The notes: generated from the letters alone by a model not told the origin. A stretch of DNA of 64,000 nucleotides from Streptomyces canus (GCF_030816965.1 NZ_JAUSYQ010000002.1:6810001-6874000); one strand, 5' to 3'; positions 8,097 through 16,979 are shown, counted from the first letter of the stretch. Translations and numbers: made by a program.

Positions 8097-10835
8097 ATGG
8101 GTATCACGAGTTCAGGAATGCGAGCAGCGGTGCAGAAGACGCGGCCTCGTCGCACAGGCAAGCAGACGGCCTCCGGGACAGGCGCGGAGCGCGCACCCGC
8201 CACGCCCGGCGCCCCCGAGACCCCCGTCGGCAAGGGCCGCCCCACCCACGTCCGCACCCGGCTGATCCTCGCCGTCGCCGTCGTGGCCGCCGCGATCGCC
8301 GGGGCCGGCGCCCCCTCCCTCGTGACCGCCTCAGGGGACCTCCACGACTCCCAGGACCTGGTGACGCTCGCCGAGCAGACCCAGGACGCCCTCGATCTTG
8401 CCCACTCGCTCGCCGACGAACGCGACGAGGTCACCTCCTACATCGCGGCCGGGCGCCCCAGGTCGAAGGCGCCCGGCGAGCAGTCGAGCGCCCGCGTCGA
8501 CCGCCAGGCAGAGGAACTGCGCGCCGACAGCGACCTGTCCACGACCCTGCGCGGCGACCTGGACGACATCGCCGCCGTACGGCGCTCCGCGCTCACCGGC
8601 AAGACCACCGCGCTCGAGACGCACAGCGCCTATTCCGCCGCCATCACCGAACTGCACCGGCTCGCCGAGGAACTGGCCGAGAGGATGCCGTCCCGCGCGG
8701 GCTCCGGCGCCTACTCCCTCGCCGAGCTGGACTCCGCCGTACAGCAGGCCGCCGCCACCCGCGGACTGCTGCTCGCAGCCCTCAGCGTGCCGACGTCGAC
8801 CGAGAGCGACTACGACCCGATCACCGGCCTCACCAGCACCAAGAGGGTGTCCTCGGTCGCCGACGCCAAGCAGCGCGACGCGCTCAGCGCCGCCGCCCAG
8901 CAGGCCCGGCTGCGCTCCGACGCGGCCCTCGCCGACTTCCAGGACTCCGCGCCCGCCACCGCCAAGGCGAGCTACGACTCCACCGTCACCGGCCCCGAGG
9001 TCAACTCCGCCGACAAGTACCTCGCCGCCCTGACCGACCAGCCCACCCTCTCCGGCGGAGAGCTCGGCACCAGCACCGCCAAGCTCGGCGCGGCGCTCTC
9101 CGCCCGCGTCGACCTCATGCGCGGCGCCGAGTCCGCGCTCTTCGACCGCCGGGTCAAGGAGCTCGCCCAGCTGCGCGACGACGACGTCACCGCGCTGGAG
9201 CTGCGCGTCGCGATCCTCGGCGCCCTGATGCTGCTGGCCGTCGGTATCGCCACCGCGATGGCCCGCACCCTCACCCGCCCCCTCTCCGTGCTGCGCCGCG
9301 GCTCCGCCCGGCTCGCCGGGGCCGAGGACCCCACGACCGAGGAAGCGGTCTCCTTCACCGGCCGCAACGACGAGTTCGCCCAGGTCGTCCGCTCCGTCAA
9401 CGCCCTGCACACGCACAGCGTCGCGCTCGCCGAGCGGATCCACACCCTGGAGTCCGACCGCAAGCACCTGGTCGGCCAGCGCCAGAAGATGGCGGACGCG
9501 CGCGAGCAGCTCAAGGGCGAACTCGCCGACTCCGCGGCCCAGTTGGAGCGGCTGCGCACCACCATCGGCGCCACCTTCGTCAACCTCGCGCTGCGTACCC
9601 TCGGCCTCGTGGAGCGGCAGCTCGCCGTCATCGAGAGCCTGGAGGAGCGAGAGCAGGACCCGGACCGCCTGGCGACCCTCTTCAAGCTCGACCACTTCGC
9701 CACGGTCATGCGCCGCCACAGCGAGAACCTCCTCGTCCTGGCCGGTACGGAACACGTGCAGCAGAGCGCCGGACCCGTCCCGCTCGTCGACGTCGTCCGC
9801 GCCGCGGTCAGCGAGATCGAGCGCTACGAGCGCGTCCGCATCGCCGCCCTCCCGCCGCACGCCCACGTGGCGGGCTTCGCCGCGGACGACCTCTCCCATC
9901 TCCTGGCCGAACTGATGGAGAACGCCACCTCGTTCTCCCCGCCCGACCTGCCCGTCGAGGTCTCCGGGTGGCTCCTGGAGAGCGGCGAGGTCATGCTCTC
10001 CGTGCAGGACGAGGGCATCGGCATGACCGCCGAGCGGATGACCACCCTCAACTCCCGCCTCGCCGAGTTCGATCCCGAGGCCGCGTACGAGTCGTACGAC
10101 GAGGGCGACGAGGGACTCGGCCTTGGCCTGTACGTCGTGGCCCGGCTCGCCCACCGGCACGGCGTCCGGGTGCAGCTGCGCGAGCAGAAGCAGGGCGGGG
10201 TGGCCGCGGTGGTGGTCCTCCCCAAGCCCCTGCTCACCGCCGCGCCCACGTCCGCCGTACCGGCCTCCGGCACCGGCCCGGTCACCGGCGCACCCCACTC
10301 CTTCTCCCTCCCCGGCGCCGACGCGGAGGCCAACTCCAACGTTCTGAGCGGCCGTTCGCAGGGCGACCCCCTGGTGGACCTGGCCGAGAAGGCCGTACGC
10401 CACGCGGAGGCGGAGTCCCCCGCCGAGACGACGATGGAACTCCTGGCCCCCGTACCGGCACAGGGGGAGCCGGACCCGGTGCAGCCGGACCCCGTACCGG
10501 AGGAGCCGTCGGCCCCCGGACCCACGGTTGCCGAGACCGATGCCGCGACGGAACACACCCGCGCCGACGAGGAACCCCTCACCGACAAGGGCCTCCCCAA
10601 GCGCACCCCCAAGATCACCGCACCCAGCATCCCGGCGCCCCGTCAACGGAACAGCTCCGTGGACGCCGACGCCCTCCGCCGCAGGCTGGGCGGCTTCCGC
10701 CGGGGGGCGGAGGCCGGCTATCGCGACGTGGAAGCGGAGATCCAGGAACAGACCGGCGAGAGCAGACTGCCGGCAACGCACAGCACCGCATCCGAAGAAG
10801 CCACGGGGGGCACAGCCGAGGAGGCAAGCAGTTGA
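8097..10835 (+). CDS. cvnA: Conservon sensor histidine kinase-like protein CvnA
   Basis: A membrane protein of about 912 residues. An N-terminal Arg-rich segment precedes a first membrane helix (LILAVAVVAAAIAGAGAPSLV), then a long extracytoplasmic nitrate-sensor-like helical domain (roughly 70-370), a second helix (VAILGALMLLAVGIATAMA), HAMP-like and coiled regions, and a GHKL ATPase domain with N-box LLAELMENATSFS, G1 VQDEGIGM and G2 GLGLGLYVVARLA. A disordered Pro/Glu-rich tail follows. No clear phospho-acceptor His box is seen, which is usual for CvnA. The start is uncertain; 8118 is an alternative. It is the first gene of a cvnABCD operon and overlaps cvnB by 4 bases. Confidence 0.9.
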   Translation: MGITSSGMRAAVQKTRPRRTGKQTASGTGAERAPATPGAPETPVGKGRPTHVRTRLILAVAVVAAAIAGAGAPSLVTASGDLHDSQDLVTLAEQTQDALDLAHSLADERDEVTSYIAAGRPRSKAPGEQSSARVDRQAEELRADSDLSTTLRGDLDDIAAVRRSALTGKTTALETHSAYSAAITELHRLAEELAERMPSRAGSGAYSLAELDSAVQQAAATRGLLLAALSVPTSTESDYDPITGLTSTKRVSSVADAKQRDALSAAAQQARLRSDAALADFQDSAPATAKASYDSTVTGPEVNSADKYLAALTDQPTLSGGELGTSTAKLGAALSARVDLMRGAESALFDRRVKELAQLRDDDVTALELRVAILGALMLLAVGIATAMARTLTRPLSVLRRGSARLAGAEDPTTEEAVSFTGRNDEFAQVVRSVNALHTHSVALAERIHTLESDRKHLVGQRQKMADAREQLKGELADSAAQLERLRTTIGATFVNLALRTLGLVERQLAVIESLEEREQDPDRLATLFKLDHFATVMRRHSENLLVLAGTEHVQQSAGPVPLVDVVRAAVSEIERYERVRIAALPPHAHVAGFAADDLSHLLAELMENATSFSPPDLPVEVSGWLLESGEVMLSVQDEGIGMTAERMTTLNSRLAEFDPEAAYESYDEGDEGLGLGLYVVARLAHRHGVRVQLREQKQGGVAAVVVLPKPLLTAAPTSAVPASGTGPVTGAPHSFSLPGADAEANSNVLSGRSQGDPLVDLAEKAVRHAEAESPAETTMELLAPVPAQGEPDPVQPDPVPEEPSAPGPTVAETDAATEHTRADEEPLTDKGLPKRTPKITAPSIPAPRQRNSSVDADALRRRLGGFRRGAEAGYRDVEAEIQEQTGESRLPATHSTASEEATGGTAEEASS

Positions 10836-11335
10836 CCGCGCCCAGTACCTTCGGACTGAGTCGTGAAGCACGCAATCTCCACTTCCTGCTGACCAACCTC
10901 GTCGAGGAGGTCCCCGGCGTCCAGTCCGTCGCCGTCGTCTCCTCCGACGGACTGCTCCTGCTCTCCTCCGACGCCGGGCGGAACGCGGCGGCCCGCGAGG
11001 CCCGCGAGGAGAAACCCTCCGGCCCGCGCGGCTCCTCCGCCGACCTCGCGACCGTCGTCTCCGGCATCGGCAGCCTCACCCTCGGCGCTGCGAAGCTCAT
11101 GGACTTCGGCGCGACCAAACACACCATGATCGCGATGGACGACGGCAGCCTGTTCGTGATGTCGATCAGCGACGGTTCGCTGCTCGGTGTGCACGGCTCC
11201 GCCGACTGCGACATGAGCGTGGTGGCGTACCACATGGCGCTGTTCGTCGGCCGCGCGGGACACGTCCTGACGCCCGAACTCCGCAGCGAGCTGCGCCAGT
11301 CGCTGGAGAACGACCCGACAGGGGGAGCCCGATGA
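10832..11335 (+). CDS. cvnB: Conservon roadblock/LC7 protein CvnB
   Basis: A 167-residue protein. The roadblock/LC7 fold is shown by LLTNLVEEVPGVQSVAVVSSDGLLLL and later MIAMDDGSLFVMSISDGSLLGVHG. These proteins act as GAP-like or scaffold partners of the small GTPase CvnD. The start is a TTG inside the cvnA stop region (TTGA overlap), with GAGGAGG seven bases upstream. The end overlaps the cvnC start by 4 bases, which indicates translational coupling. The segment REAREEKPSGPRGS is a loop insertion variable among homologues. Confidence 0.92.
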   Translation: MTAPSTFGLSREARNLHFLLTNLVEEVPGVQSVAVVSSDGLLLLSSDAGRNAAAREAREEKPSGPRGSSADLATVVSGIGSLTLGAAKLMDFGATKHTMIAMDDGSLFVMSISDGSLLGVHGSADCDMSVVAYHMALFVGRAGHVLTPELRSELRQSLENDPTGGAR

Positions 11336-11745
11336 CGAACAGGCCCGGCCTCCCGGTCCGCGGCGGTGACCGCAAAGCCGCCCGGGTACGGCCGTACTCG
11401 CTCACCGGCGGCCGTACCCGCTTCGGCCACGTCCTCCTCGTGGAGACGTTCGTGGCAAGCACCGCGGCCCTCGAAGCCCCCGAGGAGCGCAAGGAGCTCA
11501 CCAACGGCGGGCTGAAGTCGGTCATGCCGGAGCTGCGGGCCATCGTCGAACTGTGCCGCCGGATGCGCACGGTGGCCGAGATCGCCGCGCTGCTGAAGAT
11601 GCCGCTCGGGGTGGTCCGCGTGCTCCTCAGCGACCTCGCGGACCAGGGAAAGATCCGTGTGTACGGCACCGGGACCGGTCACGGTACGGGCCGTCCCGAC
11701 CGCGCTCTGCTGGAAAGGGTGCTCAGTGGACTCCGTCGTCTCTGA
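11332..11745 (+). CDS. cvnC: Conservon DUF742 protein CvnC
   Basis: A 137-residue DUF742 protein with the typical opening VRPYSLTGGRTR and a C-terminal winged-helix-like portion (MRTVAEIAALLKMPLGVVRVLLSDLADQGKI). Conservon proteins are thought to form a membrane-associated complex resembling G-protein signalling; the exact role of the DUF742 partner is unknown. ATG overlaps the cvnB stop. Its 3' end overlaps the cvnD start by 20 bases. Confidence 0.92.
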   Translation: MTNRPGLPVRGGDRKAARVRPYSLTGGRTRFGHVLLVETFVASTAALEAPEERKELTNGGLKSVMPELRAIVELCRRMRTVAEIAALLKMPLGVVRVLLSDLADQGKIRVYGTGTGHGTGRPDRALLERVLSGLRRL

Positions 11746-12382
11746 CGCCGCCGCCTCCCAGGCGTTCGGCGTCACCCCGTTCGTCGATGTCGAGACCGAC
11801 GACAACCTCAGGTCCTGGCAGACGGACCGCACGCGGGCCCCCATCGCCACGAAGATAGTCGTGGCCGGCGGTTTCGGCGTCGGCAAGACCACCCTCGTCG
11901 GCACCGTCTCGGAGATCGAGCCCCTCCAGACGGAGGCGCTGATGACCGAGGCCAGCGAGCAGGTCGACGACCTCACCGGCACCCCGGAGAAGGCCACCAC
12001 CACCGTGGCCATGGACTACGGCCGCATCACGCTCGACGACGACCTGGTCCTGTACCTCTTCGGCACGCCGGGCCAGGAGCGCTTCTGGTTCATGTGGGAC
12101 GACCTGGTGCGGGGCGCGATAGGCGCGGTGGTCCTCGCGGACACCAGGCGGTTGAAGGACTGTTTTCCGGCGCTGGACTACTTCGACGGCTGTGGGATGC
12201 CCTACGTCGTCGCGGTCAACCACTTCGACGGCAGTGATCGCTTCGAACCGGAGGACGTGCGAGAGGCGTTGACGATCCCCGCCCACATACCTGTCATGAT
12301 CATGGACGCGCGGAGGAAGATCTCGGTGATCGAGACCCTCCTGTCCCTCGTCGGCCACGCACTGGACGTCACCCCCGAGTAG
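11726..12382 (+). CDS. cvnD: Conservon small GTPase CvnD
   Basis: A 218-residue Ras/MglA-like GTP-binding protein. The G1 P-loop GGFGVGKTT is at residues 48-56, the G3 region reads LFGTPGQERF, and VAVNHFDG occupies the place of the NKxD specificity motif. The last is a conservon-typical variation. It is expected to switch in response to the CvnA sensor, with CvnB as partner. The GTG start lies inside cvnC with AAAGGG upstream. It is followed after 14 bases by a flavoprotein gene that is probably in the same operon. Confidence 0.93.
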   Translation: MDSVVSDAAASQAFGVTPFVDVETDDNLRSWQTDRTRAPIATKIVVAGGFGVGKTTLVGTVSEIEPLQTEALMTEASEQVDDLTGTPEKATTTVAMDYGRITLDDDLVLYLFGTPGQERFWFMWDDLVRGAIGAVVLADTRRLKDCFPALDYFDGCGMPYVVAVNHFDGSDRFEPEDVREALTIPAHIPVMIMDARRKISVIETLLSLVGHALDVTPE

Positions 12383-12396
12383 GAGAACAGCCCCGC

Positions 12397-13650
12397 ATGC
12401 GGAAGATACTCGTCGTCGGAGCCGGCCAGTCCGGACTCCAGCTCGCCCTCGGCCTCCAGTCGCACGGGTACGAGGTCACCCTGATGTCCAACCGGACGGC
12501 GGACGAGATCCGCTCCGGCCGGGTCATGTCGACGCAGTGCATGTTCCACACGGCACTCCAGCACGAGCGCCATCTCCAGCTGAACTTCTGGGAGTCCCAG
12601 GCCCCGAAGATCGAAGGACTCGGCGTCTCGGTGGCGGCTCCCGGCTCGTTCGACCCGGGGCCCTCGCAGCGCGCGATCGACTGGCTGGGCAGGCTCGACG
12701 GGTACGCGCAGTCGGTCGACCAGCGGGTCAAGATGGCCGGCTGGATGGAGACCTTCGCGCAGCGCGGCGGCCAGCTCGTCATCCACGGCGCGGCGGTCGG
12801 CGACCTCGACTACTTCTCCCGTACGTACGACCTCGTGCTGGTCTCGGCCGGCAAGGGCGAGCTGGTCTCCATGTTCGCGAGGGACCCGGAACGCTCCCCG
12901 TACCGCGAGCCGCAGCGCGCGCTCGCCGTCTCCTACGTCCACGGCCTGGGCCCGCGCCCCGAGCACCCGGAGACCGAGGCCGTCCGCTGCAACCTCGTCC
13001 CCGGCGTCGGTGAACTCTTCGTCATGCCGACGCTCACGACCTCCGGGCGCGCCGACATCCTCTTCTGGGAGGGCATACCCGGCGGCCCGCTCGACGTCTT
13101 CAACGGCGTGAAGGACCCGGCGGAACATCTCTCCCTGACCCTGGAACTCATGGAGAAGTTCCTGCCGTGGGAGTACGCACGCGCCACGAAGGTCGAACTC
13201 ACGGACGCCGGTGGCACGTTGGCCGGCCGCTACGCGCCCACCGTGCGCAACCCGATAGGCCGCCTGCCCGGTGGAGGACTGGTCCTGGGCGTGGCCGACG
13301 TCGTCGTCGCCAACGACCCGATCACCGGGCAGGGCTCCAACTCCGCGTCCAAGTGCGCGGCCTCCTATCTCGCGTCGATTCTCGACCAGGGGGAGAAGGA
13401 GTTCGACGAGGAGTGGATGCGGGCGACGTTCGAGCGGTACTGGGCCACCGCCCAGCACGTCACCAAGTGGACGAACGCGATGCTCGCGCCCCCGCCGGAG
13501 CACATCCTGAATCTGATCGGGGCGGCCGGGCAGTTGCCGCCGGTGGCGGACCGGTTCGCCAACGGCTTCGACGACCCGGCCGACTTCGAGAACTTCTTCT
13601 ACGAGCCGGAGAAGGCGGGGGCCTACCTGGCTTCGGTGGCGGGCGGCTGA
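12397..13650 (+). CDS. Styrene monooxygenase StyA-like FAD-dependent oxidoreductase
   Basis: A 417-residue flavoprotein. The FAD-binding fingerprint GAGQSGLQLALGL is at residues 8-20. Later regions (NFWESQAPKI, WMETFAQRGG, GRYAPTVRNPIGRLPGG and GVADVVVANDPITGQGSN) match two-component StyA-type monooxygenases, which use FADH2 supplied by a separate reductase. No reductase gene is adjacent. It sits 14 bases after cvnD with AGGAGAA before ATG, so it is probably the fifth gene of the conservon operon. Some conservons carry oxygenases such as P450s as extra members, so a link between this oxidoreductase and the signalling module is plausible. The substrate is unknown. It ends immediately against the convergent NlpC/P60 gene. 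Confidence 0.85.
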   Translation: MRKILVVGAGQSGLQLALGLQSHGYEVTLMSNRTADEIRSGRVMSTQCMFHTALQHERHLQLNFWESQAPKIEGLGVSVAAPGSFDPGPSQRAIDWLGRLDGYAQSVDQRVKMAGWMETFAQRGGQLVIHGAAVGDLDYFSRTYDLVLVSAGKGELVSMFARDPERSPYREPQRALAVSYVHGLGPRPEHPETEAVRCNLVPGVGELFVMPTLTTSGRADILFWEGIPGGPLDVFNGVKDPAEHLSLTLELMEKFLPWEYARATKVELTDAGGTLAGRYAPTVRNPIGRLPGGGLVLGVADVVVANDPITGQGSNSASKCAASYLASILDQGEKEFDEEWMRATFERYWATAQHVTKWTNAMLAPPPEHILNLIGAAGQLPPVADRFANGFDDPADFENFFYEPEKAGAYLASVAGG

Positions 13651-14757
13651 TCATCGTCGTGCGGGGGCGGGGTCGTCTGTGGCTGGTCGCGCGGTTCCCC
13701 GCGCCTCCTGGGGGGCGTGGCTGTCCGGACGTACGGCTCCGAGGAGCGGGTGGGCTGCGATCGGGGAGATCTTGATCCGCTCGCCGGTTCTCGGAGCCTC
13801 GATGACCTTTCCCCTCCCCATGTACAGCGCCACGTGGGTCGCCTTGGGAAAGTAGATCACCAGGTCACCGGGGCGTAGTTCCTCCAGAGGGATCCTCGGG
13901 AGCCGCGCCCACTGCTCCTGGCTGGTCCTCGGGATCGGGATGCCGGCGTGCGCCCAGGCCTCCGACGTCAGGCCCGAGCAGTCGTACGTCTTCGGGCCCT
14001 CCGCGCCCCACTCGTACGGCTTCCCCAGCTGCCGCCGGGCGTACCGCAGGGCCGTCTCGCCCTTCCGGGTGGGCTTGCGGTCCTCCTCGCCGAGGGCGCC
14101 GGACGTCGTCAGCTCCTGCTGCGCCTTCTCGACCCCCTTCTCCTCGAACTCGGCCAGCCGGGTGAGCTGTTCGGCGGTGAGGGAGGCGAGGAGTGCCTCC
14201 ACGTCGGCGAGCTTCTCCTGTACGTCGTCCCGTTGCTGCTTCTGCCGGGCGGCGAGCGTGAGTTGGTCGTCGAGCGCCTTGCGCGCCCTGCGGGCGAGTT
14301 CGTCGGCGCGGTGCTCGGTGCCGGTCAGGCGGCCCACCGTCACGGCCCGCTCGCGCGCCAACTGGCCGATGACATGGCCCTGGTCGAGAGCGTGCTGGGG
14401 ATCGCGGGCGAGCAGGAGGCGGACGTACGGCGAGATACTGGTGGTGTTCTGGTACTGCTGCCGGGCCAGCCGTCCCGCGGCACCCCGGCTGTCGTGCAGG
14501 GAGAGGCGGGTCTGGGAGAGTTGCGTATCGAGGCGGGTGACCTCCGCGCGCTTCTCCTTCAGCTTCTCCTCGGTGGCGTTGTAGGTCTCGGTGGCCTCCT
14601 CGGCCTCCCGGTACAGCCGCTGAAGATCCGTCACCAGGTCGGCGACGGAACGCTCGCGCGGCTCCGGCTCCGGGACAGCCGCCGCGGGCAGCGGCGCGAG
14701 GACGGTGCCGACCGCCACCGCCGCCGTACACGCCAGACGCAGAAGCCTTCCTGACAC
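13651..14757 (-). CDS. Secreted NlpC/P60 peptidoglycan endopeptidase (RipA-like)
   Basis: A 368-residue exported hydrolase. A signal peptide (1-27) is followed by a long coiled-coil region (about 35-215) and a C-terminal NlpC/P60 domain with nucleophile Cys260 in TYDCSGL, His308 in ATHVALYMG and a third polar residue near AAHPL. It should cut peptide stems in the wall, with the coiled coil acting as an autoinhibitory or recruiting arm as in RipA-type enzymes. The start is GTG with GGAGGTGAT five bases upstream. The last ~18 residues are encoded by a widespread Streptomyces intergenic repeat (13679-13718), so the C-terminus looks extended by read-through into a repeat. Confidence 0.9.
   Translation of the reverse strand: MSGRLLRLACTAAVAVGTVLAPLPAAAVPEPEPRERSVADLVTDLQRLYREAEEATETYNATEEKLKEKRAEVTRLDTQLSQTRLSLHDSRGAAGRLARQQYQNTTSISPYVRLLLARDPQHALDQGHVIGQLARERAVTVGRLTGTEHRADELARRARKALDDQLTLAARQKQQRDDVQEKLADVEALLASLTAEQLTRLAEFEEKGVEKAQQELTTSGALGEEDRKPTRKGETALRYARRQLGKPYEWGAEGPKTYDCSGLTSEAWAHAGIPIPRTSQEQWARLPRIPLEELRPGDLVIYFPKATHVALYMGRGKVIEAPRTGERIKISPIAAHPLLGAVRPDSHAPQEARGTARPATDDPAPARR
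13679..13718. repeat. Streptomyces intergenic repeat inside a gene end
   Basis: The sequence starting GGCTGGTCGCGCGGTTCCCC and ending CTGGGGGGCG resembles a palindromic intergenic element common in Streptomyces genomes. Here it lies within the 3' coding end of the NlpC/P60 gene. A longer relative of the element occurs at 15875-16019. Confidence 0.6.
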
Positions 14758-14768
14758 GCCATCACCTC

Positions 14769-14799
14769 CCGTGCGGAGCAGCCCCTCTGTTCCGCACGG
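14769..14799 (-). promoter_or_regulatory. Hairpin in the leader of the NlpC/P60 gene
   Basis: A perfect 9-bp stem (CCGTGCGGA with TCCGCACGG, 13-base loop) ends next to the GGAGGTGAT ribosome binding site of the NlpC/P60 gene. It may terminate the upstream tetR operon or modulate translation. Confidence 0.5.
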
Positions 14800-14858
14800 T
14801 GAGCATCAGGCGGCGTCGGCGTCCTCGCGCGCCGGGTGGGCGGTTCGGCGCAACCTCG

Positions 14859-15197
14859 TCACCCTTCGGTGTCAGCCGGTCCCTCGTTCGGCCCGTCGTT
14901 GGGCCTGTCGGGCTTGGACCAGGGCCATTTCAGCCTGCCCACCTGGCCCACCCCGTTTTCACCTTCGGCGGCATACTCGTACTTCCACCCCTTCTGGATC
15001 CCCATCCTGGAGTGACCCCTGGGCACCAGGCGGTAGACCAGCACGGTGGGCGGGCCGCCGGCCGCGTCGGGGACGGGGATGCGGTACGTCTTCGGCGGCC
15101 GGCCCGTGGGACCCAGCAGCACGGGCAGCACCCGGCCGTCCATGGGGCCGCCCTCGAAGGGGGTGTCTTCGCTCTTCACCGCACCAGTGTCAGCCAT
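14859..15197 (-). CDS. Hypothetical protein (112 aa) in tetR operon
   Basis: A small soluble protein rich in Pro and Gly with a conserved-looking core (LPVLLGPTGRPPKTYRIPVPD, then VLVYRLVPRGHSRMGIQKGWKYEY). No family is assigned; similar short proteins occur downstream of TetR genes in Streptomyces, as far as can be recalled. Its ATG overlaps the 3' end of the tetR gene by 8 bases, so the two are translationally coupled. Confidence 0.75.
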   Translation of the reverse strand: MADTGAVKSEDTPFEGGPMDGRVLPVLLGPTGRPPKTYRIPVPDAAGGPPTVLVYRLVPRGHSRMGIQKGWKYEYAAEGENGVGQVGRLKWPWSKPDRPNDGPNEGPADTEG

Positions 15198-15837
15198 CCG
15201 CCGCGAGGGCCGTGACCAGCGCGGCGGTCTGCGGGTCGCGGTTCGCGGTCACGGAGAGCACGGCGACGAACTGCTCGACCAGCCAGTCGCGCAGCTCCTC
15301 GACCGGGGGCTGCTTGCCCTCGTCGAGCCAGATCAGCGAGGCCGCCTCCACCGCGGTGATCCACATCCGTACGGTCATGCGCAGCCGCAGGCCGGGTTCG
15401 GCGACGCCGAGGTGCCTGAGGATGTGCTCGGCGGCGGCCCGTCGTACGCCGTCGACGATGGCGGTGGTCCGGGACGTCTCGACCACGCTGCCGCCCTGGA
15501 GGAGCGCGCTGAAACCGGCGTCGTGCTCGTCGACGAAGGCGAGGTAGCGGTCGAGGGCGCGGGAGAGGCGGGTGAGGAGGGGGCCCTCCCGGGGCTCGTC
15601 GAAGCACTGCTCCAGCTCATCGGCGGCGGAGCGGAGGGCCGCCTCGTAGAGCTGCTGCTTGCCGCCCGGGAAGTACCGGTAGACGAGGGGACGGGAGACT
15701 CCGGCCGCTTCCGCCACGTCGTCGAGGGAGACGTCCTCGGGAACCCGGTGCGCGAAAAGGGTGAGGGCGGCTTCGAGAAGCTGACTGCGTCGCTCCTCGA
15801 CGCTGAGGCGACGATAGGCGGGCGCGGCAGGGGTCAT
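15190..15837 (-). CDS. TetR family transcriptional regulator
   Basis: A 215-residue repressor-type protein. The N-terminal helix-turn-helix lies at about residues 15-60 (RRSQLLEAALTLFA, then VSLDDVAEAAGVSRPLVYRYFPGGKQQLYEAAL). The rest is the helical ligand-binding domain (LDRYLAFVDEHDAGFSALL, then IWLDEGKQPPVEELRDWLVEQF). It is followed by a coupled small gene. Upstream, beyond a long inverted repeat, lies the AurF-like oxygenase gene on the same strand, so it could regulate the di-iron genes; this is inference. Confidence 0.92.
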   Translation of the reverse strand: MTPAAPAYRRLSVEERRSQLLEAALTLFAHRVPEDVSLDDVAEAAGVSRPLVYRYFPGGKQQLYEAALRSAADELEQCFDEPREGPLLTRLSRALDRYLAFVDEHDAGFSALLQGGSVVETSRTTAIVDGVRRAAAEHILRHLGVAEPGLRLRMTVRMWITAVEAASLIWLDEGKQPPVEELRDWLVEQFVAVLSVTANRDPQTAALVTALAADG

Positions 15838-15874
15838 GCCTCGAAGGGTAGTCGGCCGTCTGGGGGTACGTCGT

Positions 15875-16019
15875 GGCTGGTCGCGCCCCGCGGCGGAGCC
15901 GCTGATGTCACAGCCCCGCGCCCCTGGGTGGGTGCCGTCGGACGTGCCTGGCAGTACTCACCTCTCAGGGGCGCGGGGCTGTATCGACGGGCGGCTCCGC
16001 CGCGTGGGCGCGACCAGCC
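15875..16019. repeat. Long imperfect inverted repeat between tetR and oxygenase gene
   Basis: The left arm (15875-15925) begins GGCTGGTCGCGCCCC and contains GCGGCGGAGCCGC and CACAGCCCCGCGCCCCTG. The right arm (15965-16019) carries the complements and ends GGGCGCGACCAGCC. This is a common Streptomyces intergenic element that can fold into a long stem and probably acts as a terminator for the oxygenase gene. Confidence 0.8.
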
Positions 16020-16040
16020 CCCACCGGCCCGCAGCCGACA

Positions 16041-16979
16041 TCAGGCCAGCAGACCCGACGACTTCCACAGCCTCCGCCCGACACCGCGCAGCACCCCGAT
16101 GTCGTCCAAGAAGTCGGTCAGCCTCTTCGCGCCGGTCTGCATGACCTCCTTCCGATGACCGCTCGCCTTCACCTGCGCCAACGCCTCCCGCTGGTCCAGG
16201 CCCACATTCGTGTACACCTCCGGATTCACGAACGCCACGGAGAACACCCGCGCGAACTCCCCGGACGTCACCCGAGTGAACTCCTGCGACCACCGCGGAG
16301 CGGAGACCATCTGCCGCCGCAGCTCCTCCCGGGCGTACCGCACATGCCGCGCCTCCTCCACCACATGGATCCGCGTCACCCCCCTGATCAGCGGCTGCAC
16401 CCGCTCGTCCGGGAACGTCAGCCGCTGCATCCAGTCGAGGATCTCCTCACCCAGCAGCGTCGCCGTGAAGGATCCCGGCGTCGTGGAGATCGTCTTGAAC
16501 AGCCGGCCCAGCTGCTGATGGCCCCGGCTCACCGGATACCAGGGTGTCCCGCCCCGCGAGATCAGCCGCGCGAACATCTTGGAGTGCCGGCACTCGTCCT
16601 CGATCTCGGTGAGCGCGTACCGCACATGCGCGCTCGTCGCCGCCTTGTCGTAGATGTGACGGCACAACAGCTGCATGAGGATGATCTCGAACCAGATACC
16701 CAGCGAGGCCAGCGCCGCGGCCTCGTGCTGCGAGAGCAGGATCCGCTGTTCCTCGCTCATCCGCCGCCACATCGGGGTGTCGTACAGCGAGACCAGCTCC
16801 GGCGGCCAGAACCACTTGCCCTCATCGAAGGGCGCGTCCCAGTCCAGTTCCTCGTCCGGGTCGAAGGAGCGCTTCCTGGAGGAGTCGAGCAGCCGCTCGG
16901 CGACCTGCTCCCGGTCCTTGAGCAGACCGAGCGCGTCACGCAGCCCTTCGAGCGCGTCGACTTCTGTCAGACTCGTCAT
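16041..16979 (-). CDS. AurF-like di-iron oxygenase
   Basis: A protein of about 312 residues of the AurF (p-aminobenzoate N-oxygenase) family. Two iron-ligand signatures are visible: an E-x-x-H-type helix in LTEIEDECRHSKMF and HVVEEARHVRYAREEL. Additional Glu residues in ISLLSQHEAAAL-like and LLGEEILDW helices complete a ferritin-like four-helix site. AurF itself oxidises aryl-amines to nitro groups; the substrate here is unknown and no biosynthetic cluster is present. The start was placed at MTSLTEV; an upstream GTG would add 16 residues. It is divergent from another ferritin-like gene, with 90 bases between the starts. Confidence 0.8.
   Translation of the reverse strand: MTSLTEVDALEGLRDALGLLKDREQVAERLLDSSRKRSFDPDEELDWDAPFDEGKWFWPPELVSLYDTPMWRRMSEEQRILLSQHEAAALASLGIWFEIILMQLLCRHIYDKAATSAHVRYALTEIEDECRHSKMFARLISRGGTPWYPVSRGHQQLGRLFKTISTTPGSFTATLLGEEILDWMQRLTFPDERVQPLIRGVTRIHVVEEARHVRYAREELRRQMVSAPRWSQEFTRVTSGEFARVFSVAFVNPEVYTNVGLDQREALAQVKASGHRKEVMQTGAKRLTDFLDDIGVLRGVGRRLWKSSGLLA

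Noticed and set aside
7784..11335. Continuous 1183-codon plus-strand frame across cvnA and cvnB
   Set aside because: Only its 3' part (cvnB from 10832) is genuine; the rest is an Arg/Pro-rich shadow of cvnA in another frame.
14757..14860. c-di-AMP (ydaO) riboswitch upstream of the NlpC/P60 gene
   Set aside because: Such riboswitches precede some Streptomyces wall hydrolase genes, but the space holds only a simple 9-bp hairpin and is too short for the known fold.
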